Source: Chloroflexota bacterium
GTDB lineage: Bacteria > Chloroflexota > Anaerolineae > B4-G1 > DUEL01
Assembly: GCA_017743275.1 (NCBI GenBank)
Contig: JAGHZG010000027.1
Span: forward strand, 1 to 10,345
DNA length: 10,345 bases
Direction of reading: 5' to 3'
The translations under genes and the position numbers were made by a program. Below the pieces are notes generated by a model. It did no database searches. It had not been told where the DNA came from and saw nothing but the letters and a program-made list of their open reading frames with translations. Shown here piece after piece: positions 1 to 6,457 of the stretch (positions within the stretch are counted from its first letter, which is position 1; every line of letters starts with the position of its first letter).

Positions 1-2037
1 GAAGAACTCCCGGCGGGGGACCTCTCCCTGGCCCTGGCCCAACTGCGGGAGGGGGCCCCGGCCCTTCTGGCGGAGGCCCGTCTGGACTACGAAAACCTGC
101 GCGTCCTGGGGACGCCCCGGCGGCTGGCCCTGCTGGTGGATAGTCTGGCGCCCCGCCAGCGCCCGCTGGAGGAAGTGGTCAAGGGGCCGCCGGCCCGCGC
201 CGCCTTTGACGCCGAAGGCCGCCCCACCCAGGCCGCCCAGGGCTTCGCCCGCCGCCAGGGCGTGGACGTCGCCGACCTGCAGGTCCGGGAGATGGACGGC
301 GGGCAGTACGTCGTCGCCGTCCGGCAGGTGGAGGGCCGCCCGACCCCGGAGGTGCTGATGGACCTCCTCCCCCGGCTGGTCGCCGGGGTGCGTTTCCCGA
401 TGAGCATGCGCTGGAACGAGACCGGCGTCGCCTTCTCCCGCCCCATCCGCTGGCTGGTGGCCCTCCTGGGCGACACGGTCATTCCTTTTGACTACGCGGG
501 GCTCTACAGCGGCTGCGTTACCCGGGGCTCCCGGCCCCAGGGCTCCCCGGAGATTTCCCTGGCCCGCGCGGAAGAGTATCTGGACCGGATGCGGGCCCAC
601 GGGATTCTGGTGGACCCCGATGAGCGCCGCGCCGCCGTCGCCGCGCAGGTGGCCGAACGGGCCGCCGCCGTGGGCGGACAGGTGCCGGAGGACCCGGACC
701 TTCTGGAGGAAGTGACCAACCTGGTGGAGCAACCGACGGCCTTTCTGGGCCACTTTGAGGAGGAGTACCTGCGCCTCCCCACCGAGGTCCTGATCGCCGT
801 GATGAAGAAACACCAGCGCTACTTCCCGGTCCTGGACGGCGATGGGCGGTTGCGGCCGTACTTCGTCGCCGTCCGCAACGGCGGGGAGGAGCACCTGGAC
901 GTCGTCCGGCAGGGCAACGAGGCCGTGCTGCGGGCCCGCTTCGCCGACGCCGACTACTTCTACCGGGAGGACACCGCCCGGCCCCTGGAGTCCTTCCTGC
1001 CCCGGCTGGCGACCCTCACCTTCCAGGAGCAACTGGGCTCTATGCTGGATAAGGCCCGCCGTCTGGAGGAACTGGTGCCCGAAGTGGCCCGCATGCTGAG
1101 CCTGACGGAGGAGGAGACGGCGATCGCCCGGCGCGCCGCCCACCTCTGCAAGGCCGACCTGGCGACCCAGATGGTGGTGGAGTTCACCAGTTTGCAGGGC
1201 GTCATGGGGCGGGAGTACGCCATCAAGTCCGGGGAGTCGCCGGAGGTGGCCCGGGCCATCTTTGAGCACTACCTGCCCCGCTTCGCCGGGGACGCGCTTC
1301 CCGAGACCCTGCCGGGGCTGGCCCTGGGCCTGGCGGACCGGCTGGACAGCCTGGCGGGGCTCTTCGCCGTGGGGCTGGTGCCCAGCGGTTCCGCCGACCC
1401 CTACGGTCTGCGCCGGGACGCGCTGGGGATGGTGCAGGCCCTCATCGGCGCGCGGCGGTTCTTCTCCGTCCGCGCCGGGCTTGCGGCGGCGGCCCGTCTC
1501 CTGCCCGTCCAGGCCGACCCGGCGGCGCTGGAGGCCGCGCTGGAGTTCTTCACCGGACGGCTGCGGGTGTATCTGCGGGAGCAGGGGTTCCGCCACGACG
1601 CCGTGGAGGCCGTCCTGGCCGCCCGGGGCGACGATCCCTACCGGGCCCTGCTGACAGTGGAGGGCCTGAGCCGCTGGGCGGCGCGGGAAGACTGGCCGCG
1701 CATCCTGGATAACTACGCCCGCTGCGTCCGTATCACCCGTGACTTCCCGGAGCGGTTCCCGCTGGACCCCAGCCGCTTCGTCCATCCGATAGAGCGGGAA
1801 CTGTACGATGCCTGGCAGAGGGCCCGCCAGCAGGTCCGGCCTGATAGTCCCGTGGACGATTTCTTCACCGCCTTCCTGTCGCTGGTGGATGTCATTGACC
1901 GGTTCTTCGCGCGGGAGACGGGGGTGATGGTGATGGCGGAGGACCCGGCGTTGCGGGAGAACCGTCTGGCCCTCCTGCAACACATCGTTGCGTTGGCCGA
2001 CGGCATCGTGGACCTGAGCCGGATGGAGGGGTTCTGA
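1..2037 (+). CDS. glyS: Glycyl-tRNA synthetase beta subunit (5' end outside the window)
   Basis: This gene encodes the beta subunit of the bacterial alpha2beta2 glycyl-tRNA synthetase, which with GlyQ charges tRNA-Gly in the cytoplasm. The reading frame is open from base 1 and begins with EELPAGDL, which matches the EELP motif normally about ten residues from the GlyS start. 678 codons are visible, against about 690-700 for the family. Other family blocks are clear: MKKHQRYFPVLD (from base 802), GNEAVLRARFADADYFYRED, the KADLATQMVVEFTSLQGVMG block of the HD-like core, LADRLDSLAGLF and SADPYGLRR. The C-terminal part, with FVHPIERELYDAW, fits the DALR-like tRNA-binding domain. The first in-frame ATG (136) is internal and is not the start. 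Some bacteria fuse GlyQ to GlyS; the missing 5' end prevents a decision. This is a housekeeping gene with no evident link to the signalling genes downstream. Confidence 0.96.
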   Translation, partial: EELPAGDLSLALAQLREGAPALLAEARLDYENLRVLGTPRRLALLVDSLAPRQRPLEEVVKGPPARAAFDAEGRPTQAAQGFARRQGVDVADLQVREMDGGQYVVAVRQVEGRPTPEVLMDLLPRLVAGVRFPMSMRWNETGVAFSRPIRWLVALLGDTVIPFDYAGLYSGCVTRGSRPQGSPEISLARAEEYLDRMRAHGILVDPDERRAAVAAQVAERAAAVGGQVPEDPDLLEEVTNLVEQPTAFLGHFEEEYLRLPTEVLIAVMKKHQRYFPVLDGDGRLRPYFVAVRNGGEEHLDVVRQGNEAVLRARFADADYFYREDTARPLESFLPRLATLTFQEQLGSMLDKARRLEELVPEVARMLSLTEEETAIARRAAHLCKADLATQMVVEFTSLQGVMGREYAIKSGESPEVARAIFEHYLPRFAGDALPETLPGLALGLADRLDSLAGLFAVGLVPSGSADPYGLRRDALGMVQALIGARRFFSVRAGLAAAARLLPVQADPAALEAALEFFTGRLRVYLREQGFRHDAVEAVLAARGDDPYRALLTVEGLSRWAAREDWPRILDNYARCVRITRDFPERFPLDPSRFVHPIERELYDAWQRARQQVRPDSPVDDFFTAFLSLVDVIDRFFARETGVMVMAEDPALRENRLALLQHIVALADGIVDLSRMEGF

Positions 2038-2039
2038 CA

Positions 2040-2074
2040 GGGAGCAGGTCGCAGGTCGCAAGGAGCAGGGAGCA
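2040..2074. repeat. Five tandem heptamers, consensus GGNNGCA
   Basis: Five 7-bp units follow the glyS stop almost at once: GGGAGCA, GGTCGCA, GGTCGCA, AGGAGCA and GGGAGCA. Each unit keeps a terminal GCA and varies in the first four bases. Nothing here is coding or a recognisable terminator. The same 7-bp period appears, with different words, in the repeat region at 9551-9656. Confidence 0.75.
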
Positions 2075-2094
2075 AGGTGGTGGTAACGCTTCCC

Positions 2095-2112
2095 TAACTG
2101 TTTTGTAACTGT
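2095..2112 (+). promoter_or_regulatory. Direct repeat TAACTGT-N4-TAACTGT, candidate activator site
   Basis: Two identical heptamers, TAACTGT at 2095-2101 and 2106-2112, are separated by four bases, giving an 11-bp period. This is the geometry of PhoB/OmpR-family operators (7-bp direct repeats with 4-bp spacers). The repeat ends 30 bp before the -10 at 2143, so it lies just upstream of where a -35 would be, a usual position for an activator. No OmpR/PhoB-type regulator is encoded in the window, so the link is inference. Confidence 0.4.
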
Positions 2113-2139
2113 GAGAGGAAGTGCATACTTTAGGAATTG

Positions 2140-2148
2140 TGTTATAAT
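2140..2148 (+). promoter_or_regulatory. Extended -10 promoter (TGTTATAAT)
   Basis: A perfect TATAAT hexamer at 2143-2148 is preceded by TG at 2140-2141, giving the extended -10 motif TGn-TATAAT. The -35 region around 2119-2126 does not resemble TTGACA, which is common for extended -10 or activator-dependent promoters. Transcription would begin near 2155, leaving a leader of about 120 nt before the response regulator start at 2275. The AT-rich sequence stands out against the GC-rich surroundings. Confidence 0.6.
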
Positions 2149-2191
2149 TTGGGCGGTTCAGTTTCACTTTCGTGACGGTTCAGGCGGGGAA

Positions 2192-2237
2192 GGGGGGATT
2201 TTGTGGCGGAGGGGATCTGTCACAAAATCTCTTTTTT
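2192..2237 (+). promoter_or_regulatory. Leader hairpin followed by T run, attenuator-like
   Basis: GATTTTGTG (2197-2205) pairs perfectly over 9 bp with CACAAAATC (2221-2229) across a 15-nt loop. The G-rich bases at 2192-2196 can extend the stem by one G-C and several G-U pairs. Six T residues at 2232-2237 follow the stem. The structure lies in the leader between the promoter and the ATG at 2275. It could be a weak intrinsic terminator or attenuator, or a structure that controls translation. The stem is AT-rich, so its strength is uncertain. Confidence 0.4.
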
Positions 2238-2274
2238 CCTCATTTACAGCATCCGCACAGGAGATAGCCTGGAC

Positions 2275-2655
2275 ATGAACAGTCCAAAGATTTTATACAT
2301 TGAGGATAATCCGGAAAACCGTTTGCTGGTCCGGCGGATTCTGGAGGCTGAGGGGTACAACGTGGTGGAAGCCGTAGATGGCCCCTCCGGGCTGGACTTA
2401 GCGGCGGCTTCTCCGCCCGACCTGATCCTTTTGGACATCAACCTGCCGGAGATGGACGGGTACGAACTGGTGGGGCGGTTGCGCCAGATTCCGGGTCTGG
2501 TCAACACTCCCATCATCGCGCTGACGGCCTACGCGCTGAGGGGAGACCGCGAGCGCATTCTTGCCGCCGGTTGTGACGGGTACATTCAGAAGCCGATAGA
2601 TGTGGATAGTCTGCCGGTCCAGGTCGCCTCGTTCCTGAAGAAACGGGCCGGCTGA
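2275..2655 (+). CDS. Single-domain response regulator (CheY/DivK-like receiver)
   Basis: This 126-residue protein is one receiver (REC) domain without an output domain. It would accept a phosphoryl group from a histidine kinase and act through protein contacts, as CheY, DivK and Spo0F do. All active-site positions are present: acidic pair E10-D11 in the opening IEDN block, phosphoacceptor D54 in LLDINLPEMDG, T84 in LTAYA and K106 in QKPID. I chose the ATG at 2275, which has AGGAG at 2259-2263 and puts the first receiver strand (KILYIEDN) at the usual distance from the N-terminus. A GTG at 2203 has a purine-rich sequence upstream and would add 24 residues. However, those residues look unlike a receiver and their codons lie in the leader hairpin. 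The next receiver gene starts 16 nt after this stop, so the two are probably co-transcribed. The upstream extended -10 promoter probably drives the pair. Confidence 0.93.
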   Translation: MNSPKILYIEDNPENRLLVRRILEAEGYNVVEAVDGPSGLDLAAASPPDLILLDINLPEMDGYELVGRLRQIPGLVNTPIIALTAYALRGDRERILAAGCDGYIQKPIDVDSLPVQVASFLKKRAG

Positions 2656-2660
2656 GGTTG

Positions 2661-2666
2661 AGGAGG
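2661..2666 (+). promoter_or_regulatory. Strong ribosome binding site AGGAGG
   Basis: AGGAGG lies five bases before the ATG at 2672 and fixes the start of the second receiver gene. Confidence 0.75.
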
Positions 2667-2671
2667 CACCC

Positions 2672-3088
2672 ATGCCGCCGGTAAACCCGCAGGATGTCAC
2701 TGTTCTGGTTATTGAGGACAACCTGAACAATTTCCTGCTCATTGCCCGCCTGCTGGCGTTCGTTGGGGTGGGGCGCTGCGAGTGGAAGGCTTCCGGCTGG
2801 CAGGTGCTGGAATACGCCGAGACGTTGCCGCACATAGACCTGATTCTGATGGACATTTTCCTCCCGGAACGGGATGGGTATGAGGCGCTGAGCCTGTTGC
2901 GGTCTGACCCTCGTTTCAAGGACATTCCCGTGATTGCGATCACGGCGGATGCCAGTGTGGAGAGTATGGAGCGGGCGCGCAAGGCCGGGTTTAACGGTTT
3001 CATCGGCAAGCCCATAGACCCGGACCGGTTTCCGGAGCAAATCCGGCGCATCCTGCGCGGGGAGCCGGTTTGGGATCCGGGGATGTGA
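2672..3088 (+). CDS. Second single-domain response regulator (CheY-like receiver)
   Basis: This 138-residue protein is another stand-alone receiver domain. Conserved residues are E15-D16 (VIEDN), phosphoacceptor D61 in LMDIFLPERDG, T91 in AITADA and K113 in GKPID. It differs from its neighbour by a longer segment between the first helix and the phosphorylation site (FVGVGRCEWKASGWQVLEYAE) and by a short C-terminal tail ending in PVWDPGM. The two are therefore diverged paralogues rather than a recent copy. It has no DNA-binding or enzymatic domain, so phosphorylation must be read out by another protein. It follows the first receiver by 16 nt and precedes the histidine kinase by 142 nt, from which it is separated by a large palindrome. 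A role in relay with the downstream kinase is inferred from this order only. Confidence 0.93.
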   Translation: MPPVNPQDVTVLVIEDNLNNFLLIARLLAFVGVGRCEWKASGWQVLEYAETLPHIDLILMDIFLPERDGYEALSLLRSDPRFKDIPVIAITADASVESMERARKAGFNGFIGKPIDPDRFPEQIRRILRGEPVWDPGM

Positions 3089-3112
3089 CAGGAGTTCGCA
3101 GTTGGTCTTTTT

Positions 3113-3180
3113 GCCACGAATTGCACGAATTTGCACGAATTAAAAGAACAAAATTCGTGCAAATTCGTGAAATTCGTGGC
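3113..3180. repeat. Near-perfect 68-nt palindrome built of CACGAATT units
   Basis: A 29-nt left arm (3113-3141) and a 29-nt right arm (3152-3180) pair at 28 of 29 positions, with a single G/A mismatch at 3123/3170 and a 10-nt A-rich loop. Each arm contains three copies of an 8-bp word, CACGAATT on the left and AATTCGTG on the right, spaced 9-10 bp apart. It would form a long hairpin in DNA or RNA. No T run follows on either strand, so it is not a standard intrinsic terminator. It resembles a REP-like or MITE-like extragenic palindrome, but I cannot assign a family. Confidence 0.85.
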
Positions 3181-3230
3181 GAATTCCGTCTACGGTACAG
3201 GTTGTTTTTTGCATGATTAGGGGCTGAGGG

Positions 3231-5555
3231 ATGGAGGCCTTTCAGGGGGCCGCCGGTCTGGAAGTACCGGGTGTGGGGATGCGCGGTGGGTTGGGGCGGA
3301 CCATTCTGACCGCCTTCCTGATACTGGCGATTGTGCCCCTCAGTGTGGTCAGTTGGTATGCCTCTACCCGTCACCGCCAGAATATCCAGGGAGAGGTGAC
3401 GGGGAAACTGGTCACCATTGCCGCCCTGAAAGAGGCACAGATGACCCGCTGGCTGGAAGAACAATCTGCGGCCCTGGATGACCCGGAACTGCGGGAAGCC
3501 GTCCTCCGTGCGGCCGGAACAAGCCCCGAAGAAATCCGTTCCCTCCTGACCACTCTTGCGTCCCAGAAGGGCTTTGAGGACCTGGCCCTGGTTGGCCCGC
3601 AGGGGCGGGTGGAGTGGGCCGGGGATGCCTACTGGGAGAACGATACTGTGCTTCTGCCTCTCACCCCCGACTCCTTCGCCCTTCAAACATCTCTGAATCC
3701 TGCCAGGCAGGGAGGCATCGTCCTGGTACGGCCCCTGGATTCAGCCCGATGGCCGTACATCGCGGCCCGGTTGAACGGGGAGGGTTTCATCCATATCCTG
3801 GAGGAACGCGCCGGCCTGGGCGATACCGGAGAAGCCTATGTGGTGGACCGGTGGGGGTTCGCCTGTCCGCAGAACCGCCGGGTTGCCAGTCCCGCGATTG
3901 AGGCGGCCCTCTCCCAGCAGAACGGTCAGGGCCTGTATGAGAACTATGCGGGCACGCCCGTCATCGGCGTCTACCGGTGGCTGCCCGCGCTGGGCCTGGC
4001 CCTGGTCGTGGAGCAGACGCAGGAGGAGGCTTTCGCGGGCAACGAGGCCGTGACTACCGCCGTCATTGCGGCGACGCTGGCGGTGGCGATCGCCACGGCG
4101 GCCATCGCGGCCGTGGTGACCCGCCAGATTACCCGACCGGTCGTCCGGCTGACGGAATCCGCCCTGCGGATTGCCGCCGGAGACCTCTCCCAGCGGGTGG
4201 ACATTGCCTCCCGGGATGAAATTGGCATCTTGGCCCAGGTCTTCAATCAGATGGCGACGGAACTGGAGGCCCTGTACAACGACCTGGAGGCCAAAGTTGC
4301 GGAGCGGACCCGCCTTCTCCAGCAGGCCAACTACCAGATTCAGCGTCGCGCCATCCAGTTGCAGGCCAGCCTGGAGGTCGGGCAGGCCGTCACCTCCATC
4401 CTGGACCCGGACGCGTTGCTGGACCACGTGGTGCGCGTGGTGCGGGATTGCTTTTATTACTCCTACGTCGCCGTTTACACCACAGACGAATCGGGCGACG
4501 GGTTGGTTCTTCGGGCTTCCGCAGGAGAGGCCGACCCGTTTCATGGCGCGCGCGTGACCGGGGAGTCCATCGGTGCGGTCGGGCAGGCGTTCCGGGACGG
4601 TCGGGCGGTTCTGGAGAGCCGACCGGTCTCCATCAAAGTGGGGCCGCCCCTCTCTTACGCCCGGGCCGAGGCGGTGCTCCCCCTCCGCCTGGGGGACCGG
4701 GTGCTGGGGGTGATGGATGTCCAGAGCACCCAGCCCGAGTCCTTTGACCAGGATGATGTCTCCGTCCTCCAGAACGTCGCCAATCAGGTCGCCATCGCGC
4801 TGGAGAACGCCCGGGCCTACGCGCTGGAGCGGGAGGCCGCCGAGCGGCTGCGGGAACTGGACCGCTCCAAGCGGCGATTCCTGGCGAACATGTCCCATGA
4901 ACTGCGCACACCGTTGACCAACATCATCGGTTTCGCCCGCCTGATGTTGAAAGAAATAGACGGCCCGCTGACCGACCAGCAGCGGCATGACCTGGAAATT
5001 ATTTATCACAACGGGGAGCACCTCCTGGGCCTTATCAATGATCTTCTGGACATCTCCCAGATTGAGGCCGGGCTGATGGAACTGGAGTTCCGGGAGGTAG
5101 ACCTGAGCGATCTCATCCGCAGCGTGATGGCGACGGCCAGCGCGCTGTTGCGGGGGAAGCCGGTGGTGATGCGGGAAATGATCGCACCGGACCTGCCCAG
5201 GGTGCGGGCCGACCCCGCGCGCATCCGGCAGGTGCTCCTGCGGATTCTGGCCAATGCGGCCAAGTTTACCGACCAGGGCACCATCACCGTCCGGGCATGG
5301 CCGGTGGATGGGGAGGTCCGCATCAGCGTCAGCGATACCGGGATGGGCATCGCGCCCGAGTATCTGGAGCGAATCTTTGAACGGTTTGAACAGGGTGTCA
5401 CGGAGAACGGCCGTCGCCCCGATGGGGCCGGCCTGGGTCTGGCGTTGAGCAAAGAGTTCGTGGAGATGCACGGCGGGCGTATCTGGGTGGAGAGCGAGGT
5501 CGGAAAAGGGTCCACATTTACCTTTACGCTACCCCTGAAGCCGGCAGAGAGGTAA
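3231..5555 (+). CDS. Membrane sensor histidine kinase (Cache-like, HAMP, GAF, HisKA, HATPase)
   Basis: This 774-residue protein should sense an extracytoplasmic signal and autophosphorylate on histidine. A first membrane helix lies at about 24-43. The extracytoplasmic region, about 44-272, ends in a Cache-like pattern (AYVVDRWGF, then GTPVIGVYRWLPALGLALVVE). A second membrane helix spans about 273-296 and HAMP about 297-350. A signalling helix follows to about 385 and a GAF domain covers about 388-528. HisKA carries H556 in SHELRTPL. The ATPase domain has N675 in the N box, D702 in SDTGMGI, the F-box ERIFERFEQ and the G2 loop GAGLGLALS at 732-740. All catalytic motifs are intact. No receiver is fused, so it needs a separate one, possibly an upstream neighbour. 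ATG 3231 gives 23 residues before the first helix. The ATG at 3279 is a possible alternative start. The next gene starts 3 nt after the stop. Confidence 0.94.
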   Translation: MEAFQGAAGLEVPGVGMRGGLGRTILTAFLILAIVPLSVVSWYASTRHRQNIQGEVTGKLVTIAALKEAQMTRWLEEQSAALDDPELREAVLRAAGTSPEEIRSLLTTLASQKGFEDLALVGPQGRVEWAGDAYWENDTVLLPLTPDSFALQTSLNPARQGGIVLVRPLDSARWPYIAARLNGEGFIHILEERAGLGDTGEAYVVDRWGFACPQNRRVASPAIEAALSQQNGQGLYENYAGTPVIGVYRWLPALGLALVVEQTQEEAFAGNEAVTTAVIAATLAVAIATAAIAAVVTRQITRPVVRLTESALRIAAGDLSQRVDIASRDEIGILAQVFNQMATELEALYNDLEAKVAERTRLLQQANYQIQRRAIQLQASLEVGQAVTSILDPDALLDHVVRVVRDCFYYSYVAVYTTDESGDGLVLRASAGEADPFHGARVTGESIGAVGQAFRDGRAVLESRPVSIKVGPPLSYARAEAVLPLRLGDRVLGVMDVQSTQPESFDQDDVSVLQNVANQVAIALENARAYALEREAAERLRELDRSKRRFLANMSHELRTPLTNIIGFARLMLKEIDGPLTDQQRHDLEIIYHNGEHLLGLINDLLDISQIEAGLMELEFREVDLSDLIRSVMATASALLRGKPVVMREMIAPDLPRVRADPARIRQVLLRILANAAKFTDQGTITVRAWPVDGEVRISVSDTGMGIAPEYLERIFERFEQGVTENGRRPDGAGLGLALSKEFVEMHGGRIWVESEVGKGSTFTFTLPLKPAER

Positions 5556-5558
5556 ACT

Positions 5559-6449
5559 ATGACCGTCGCCACCATAGATCGGGAAACGATTCGTCGGATT
5601 CTCGTAGAGGAACTCCCGCGGGCGATAGAGGAGGACACAGATTTCCGGTACTGGTTGACCGGATGGATGGCGGAGACCTTCCCCCGGCGCTCGGAAGTGG
5701 AACAGTCTACGGCGCAGATACTGGAGCAACTGGCCGCGCTGCGCCAGGACTTCAACCGCCAGATGGCCCTGCAGGCCCAGCGGATAGAGGCGCTGGAGCA
5801 GCGGATGGATGCCTTTGAGCAACGCATGGAAGACCTGCGTCAGGACTTCAACCAGCGCATGGAAGACCTGCGTCAGGACTTCAACCAGCGCATGGAAGAC
5901 CTGCGTCGGGACTTCAACCAGCGCATGGAAGACCTGCGTCGGGACTTCAACTGGCAGATTCTGCGCCTGACGGAACGACACGAATCCCTGGAGAAGCGGG
6001 TGGACCGCGGATTTGCGCGATTGGAGGCCACCTTGGGGGCCATCGGCGCTCGCTGGGGACTGATGGCCGAGGAATCCTTCCGCTCCGGAATGGCGGGTAT
6101 CCTTCGGGACGAGTTCGGCTGGCAGGTGGAGCACGTTCTGATTATGGATACCGAAGGGTATGTCTTTGGGCGGCCCGATCAGGTGGAGATTGATATTGCC
6201 ATTCATGATGGCGCCCATTGGCTGGTAGAGATTCGCTCTTCTATGAGCAAGCCCGATATGTACACCTTCGTCCGCAAAGCGGAACTCTACGAGCGACTGC
6301 GGGAGGTCCAGGTTGCCCGGCGAATCGTCATCTCACCGATGATCCACCCTCAGGCGAAAGAGGTCGCGGGCCGCCTGAACATAGAACTATACACCTCTGT
6401 CTACGATGTCTCGCCGGATCTCTCGGGGGATGGGGAGAAAAATCGGTAG
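5559..6449 (+). CDS. Coiled-coil protein with PD-(D/E)XK-like C-terminus (DUF3782-like)
   Basis: This 296-residue protein resembles the DUF3782 family: a short helical head (about 1-50), a long coiled coil (about 50-160) and a C-terminal domain of the PD-(D/E)XK nuclease-like fold. In the C-terminal part the expected motifs are E171/E172 in LMAEESF, D212 in VEIDIAIHDG and E224 in LVEIRSS. The usual motif is E-x-K, but position 226 is arginine (CGC at 6234-6236), so catalysis is doubtful. The coiled coil includes four tandem 11-residue repeats at residues 89-132, encoded by nearly identical 33-bp units. The start is 3 nt after the kinase stop with AGAGG upstream, which suggests translational coupling to the kinase. 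ParA follows 8 nt downstream. No function is established. Possible roles are a scaffold, a degenerate nuclease or a nucleic-acid-binding partner of ParA. The family name comes from pattern recognition. Confidence 0.85.
   Translation: MTVATIDRETIRRILVEELPRAIEEDTDFRYWLTGWMAETFPRRSEVEQSTAQILEQLAALRQDFNRQMALQAQRIEALEQRMDAFEQRMEDLRQDFNQRMEDLRQDFNQRMEDLRRDFNQRMEDLRRDFNWQILRLTERHESLEKRVDRGFARLEATLGAIGARWGLMAEESFRSGMAGILRDEFGWQVEHVLIMDTEGYVFGRPDQVEIDIAIHDGAHWLVEIRSSMSKPDMYTFVRKAELYERLREVQVARRIVISPMIHPQAKEVAGRLNIELYTSVYDVSPDLSGDGEKNR
5823..5954 (+). repeat. Four tandem 33-bp repeats inside the coiled-coil gene
   Basis: Four in-frame 33-bp units (5823-5855, 5856-5888, 5889-5921, 5922-5954) each encode RMEDLR(Q/R)DFNQ. 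Units 1 and 2 are identical (CAG, Gln). Unit 3 differs from them by one base (CGG, Arg). Unit 4 shares that change and ends in TGG instead of CAG. An 11-residue period fits a hendecad coiled coil. The near-identity, synonymous positions included, points to recent tandem expansion. An older relic, LRQDFNRQ, occurs at residues 61-68. Confidence 0.95.
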
Positions 6450-6457
6450 GGAGCGCG

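Noticed and set aside
2203..2274. GTG start at 2203 extending the first receiver by 24 residues
   Set aside because: The extension does not resemble a receiver N-terminus and its codons form the leader hairpin. ATG 2275 has its own AGGAG and gives the normal domain start.
3113..3180. Intrinsic terminator between the second receiver and the kinase
   Set aside because: The hairpin is long enough, but GAATTCCG follows it on the + strand and there is no T run on the minus strand either.
3741..5471. Long minus-strand open frame (576 codons) opposite the kinase
   Set aside because: It is a shadow of a GC-rich coding region. The protein has no recognisable motif, while the + strand encodes an intact kinase.
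6218..6457. N-terminal extension of ParA from ATG 6218
   Set aside because: It would overlap the coiled-coil gene by 232 nt, and its residues look like an out-of-frame translation. The P-loop strand begins directly at ATG 6458.
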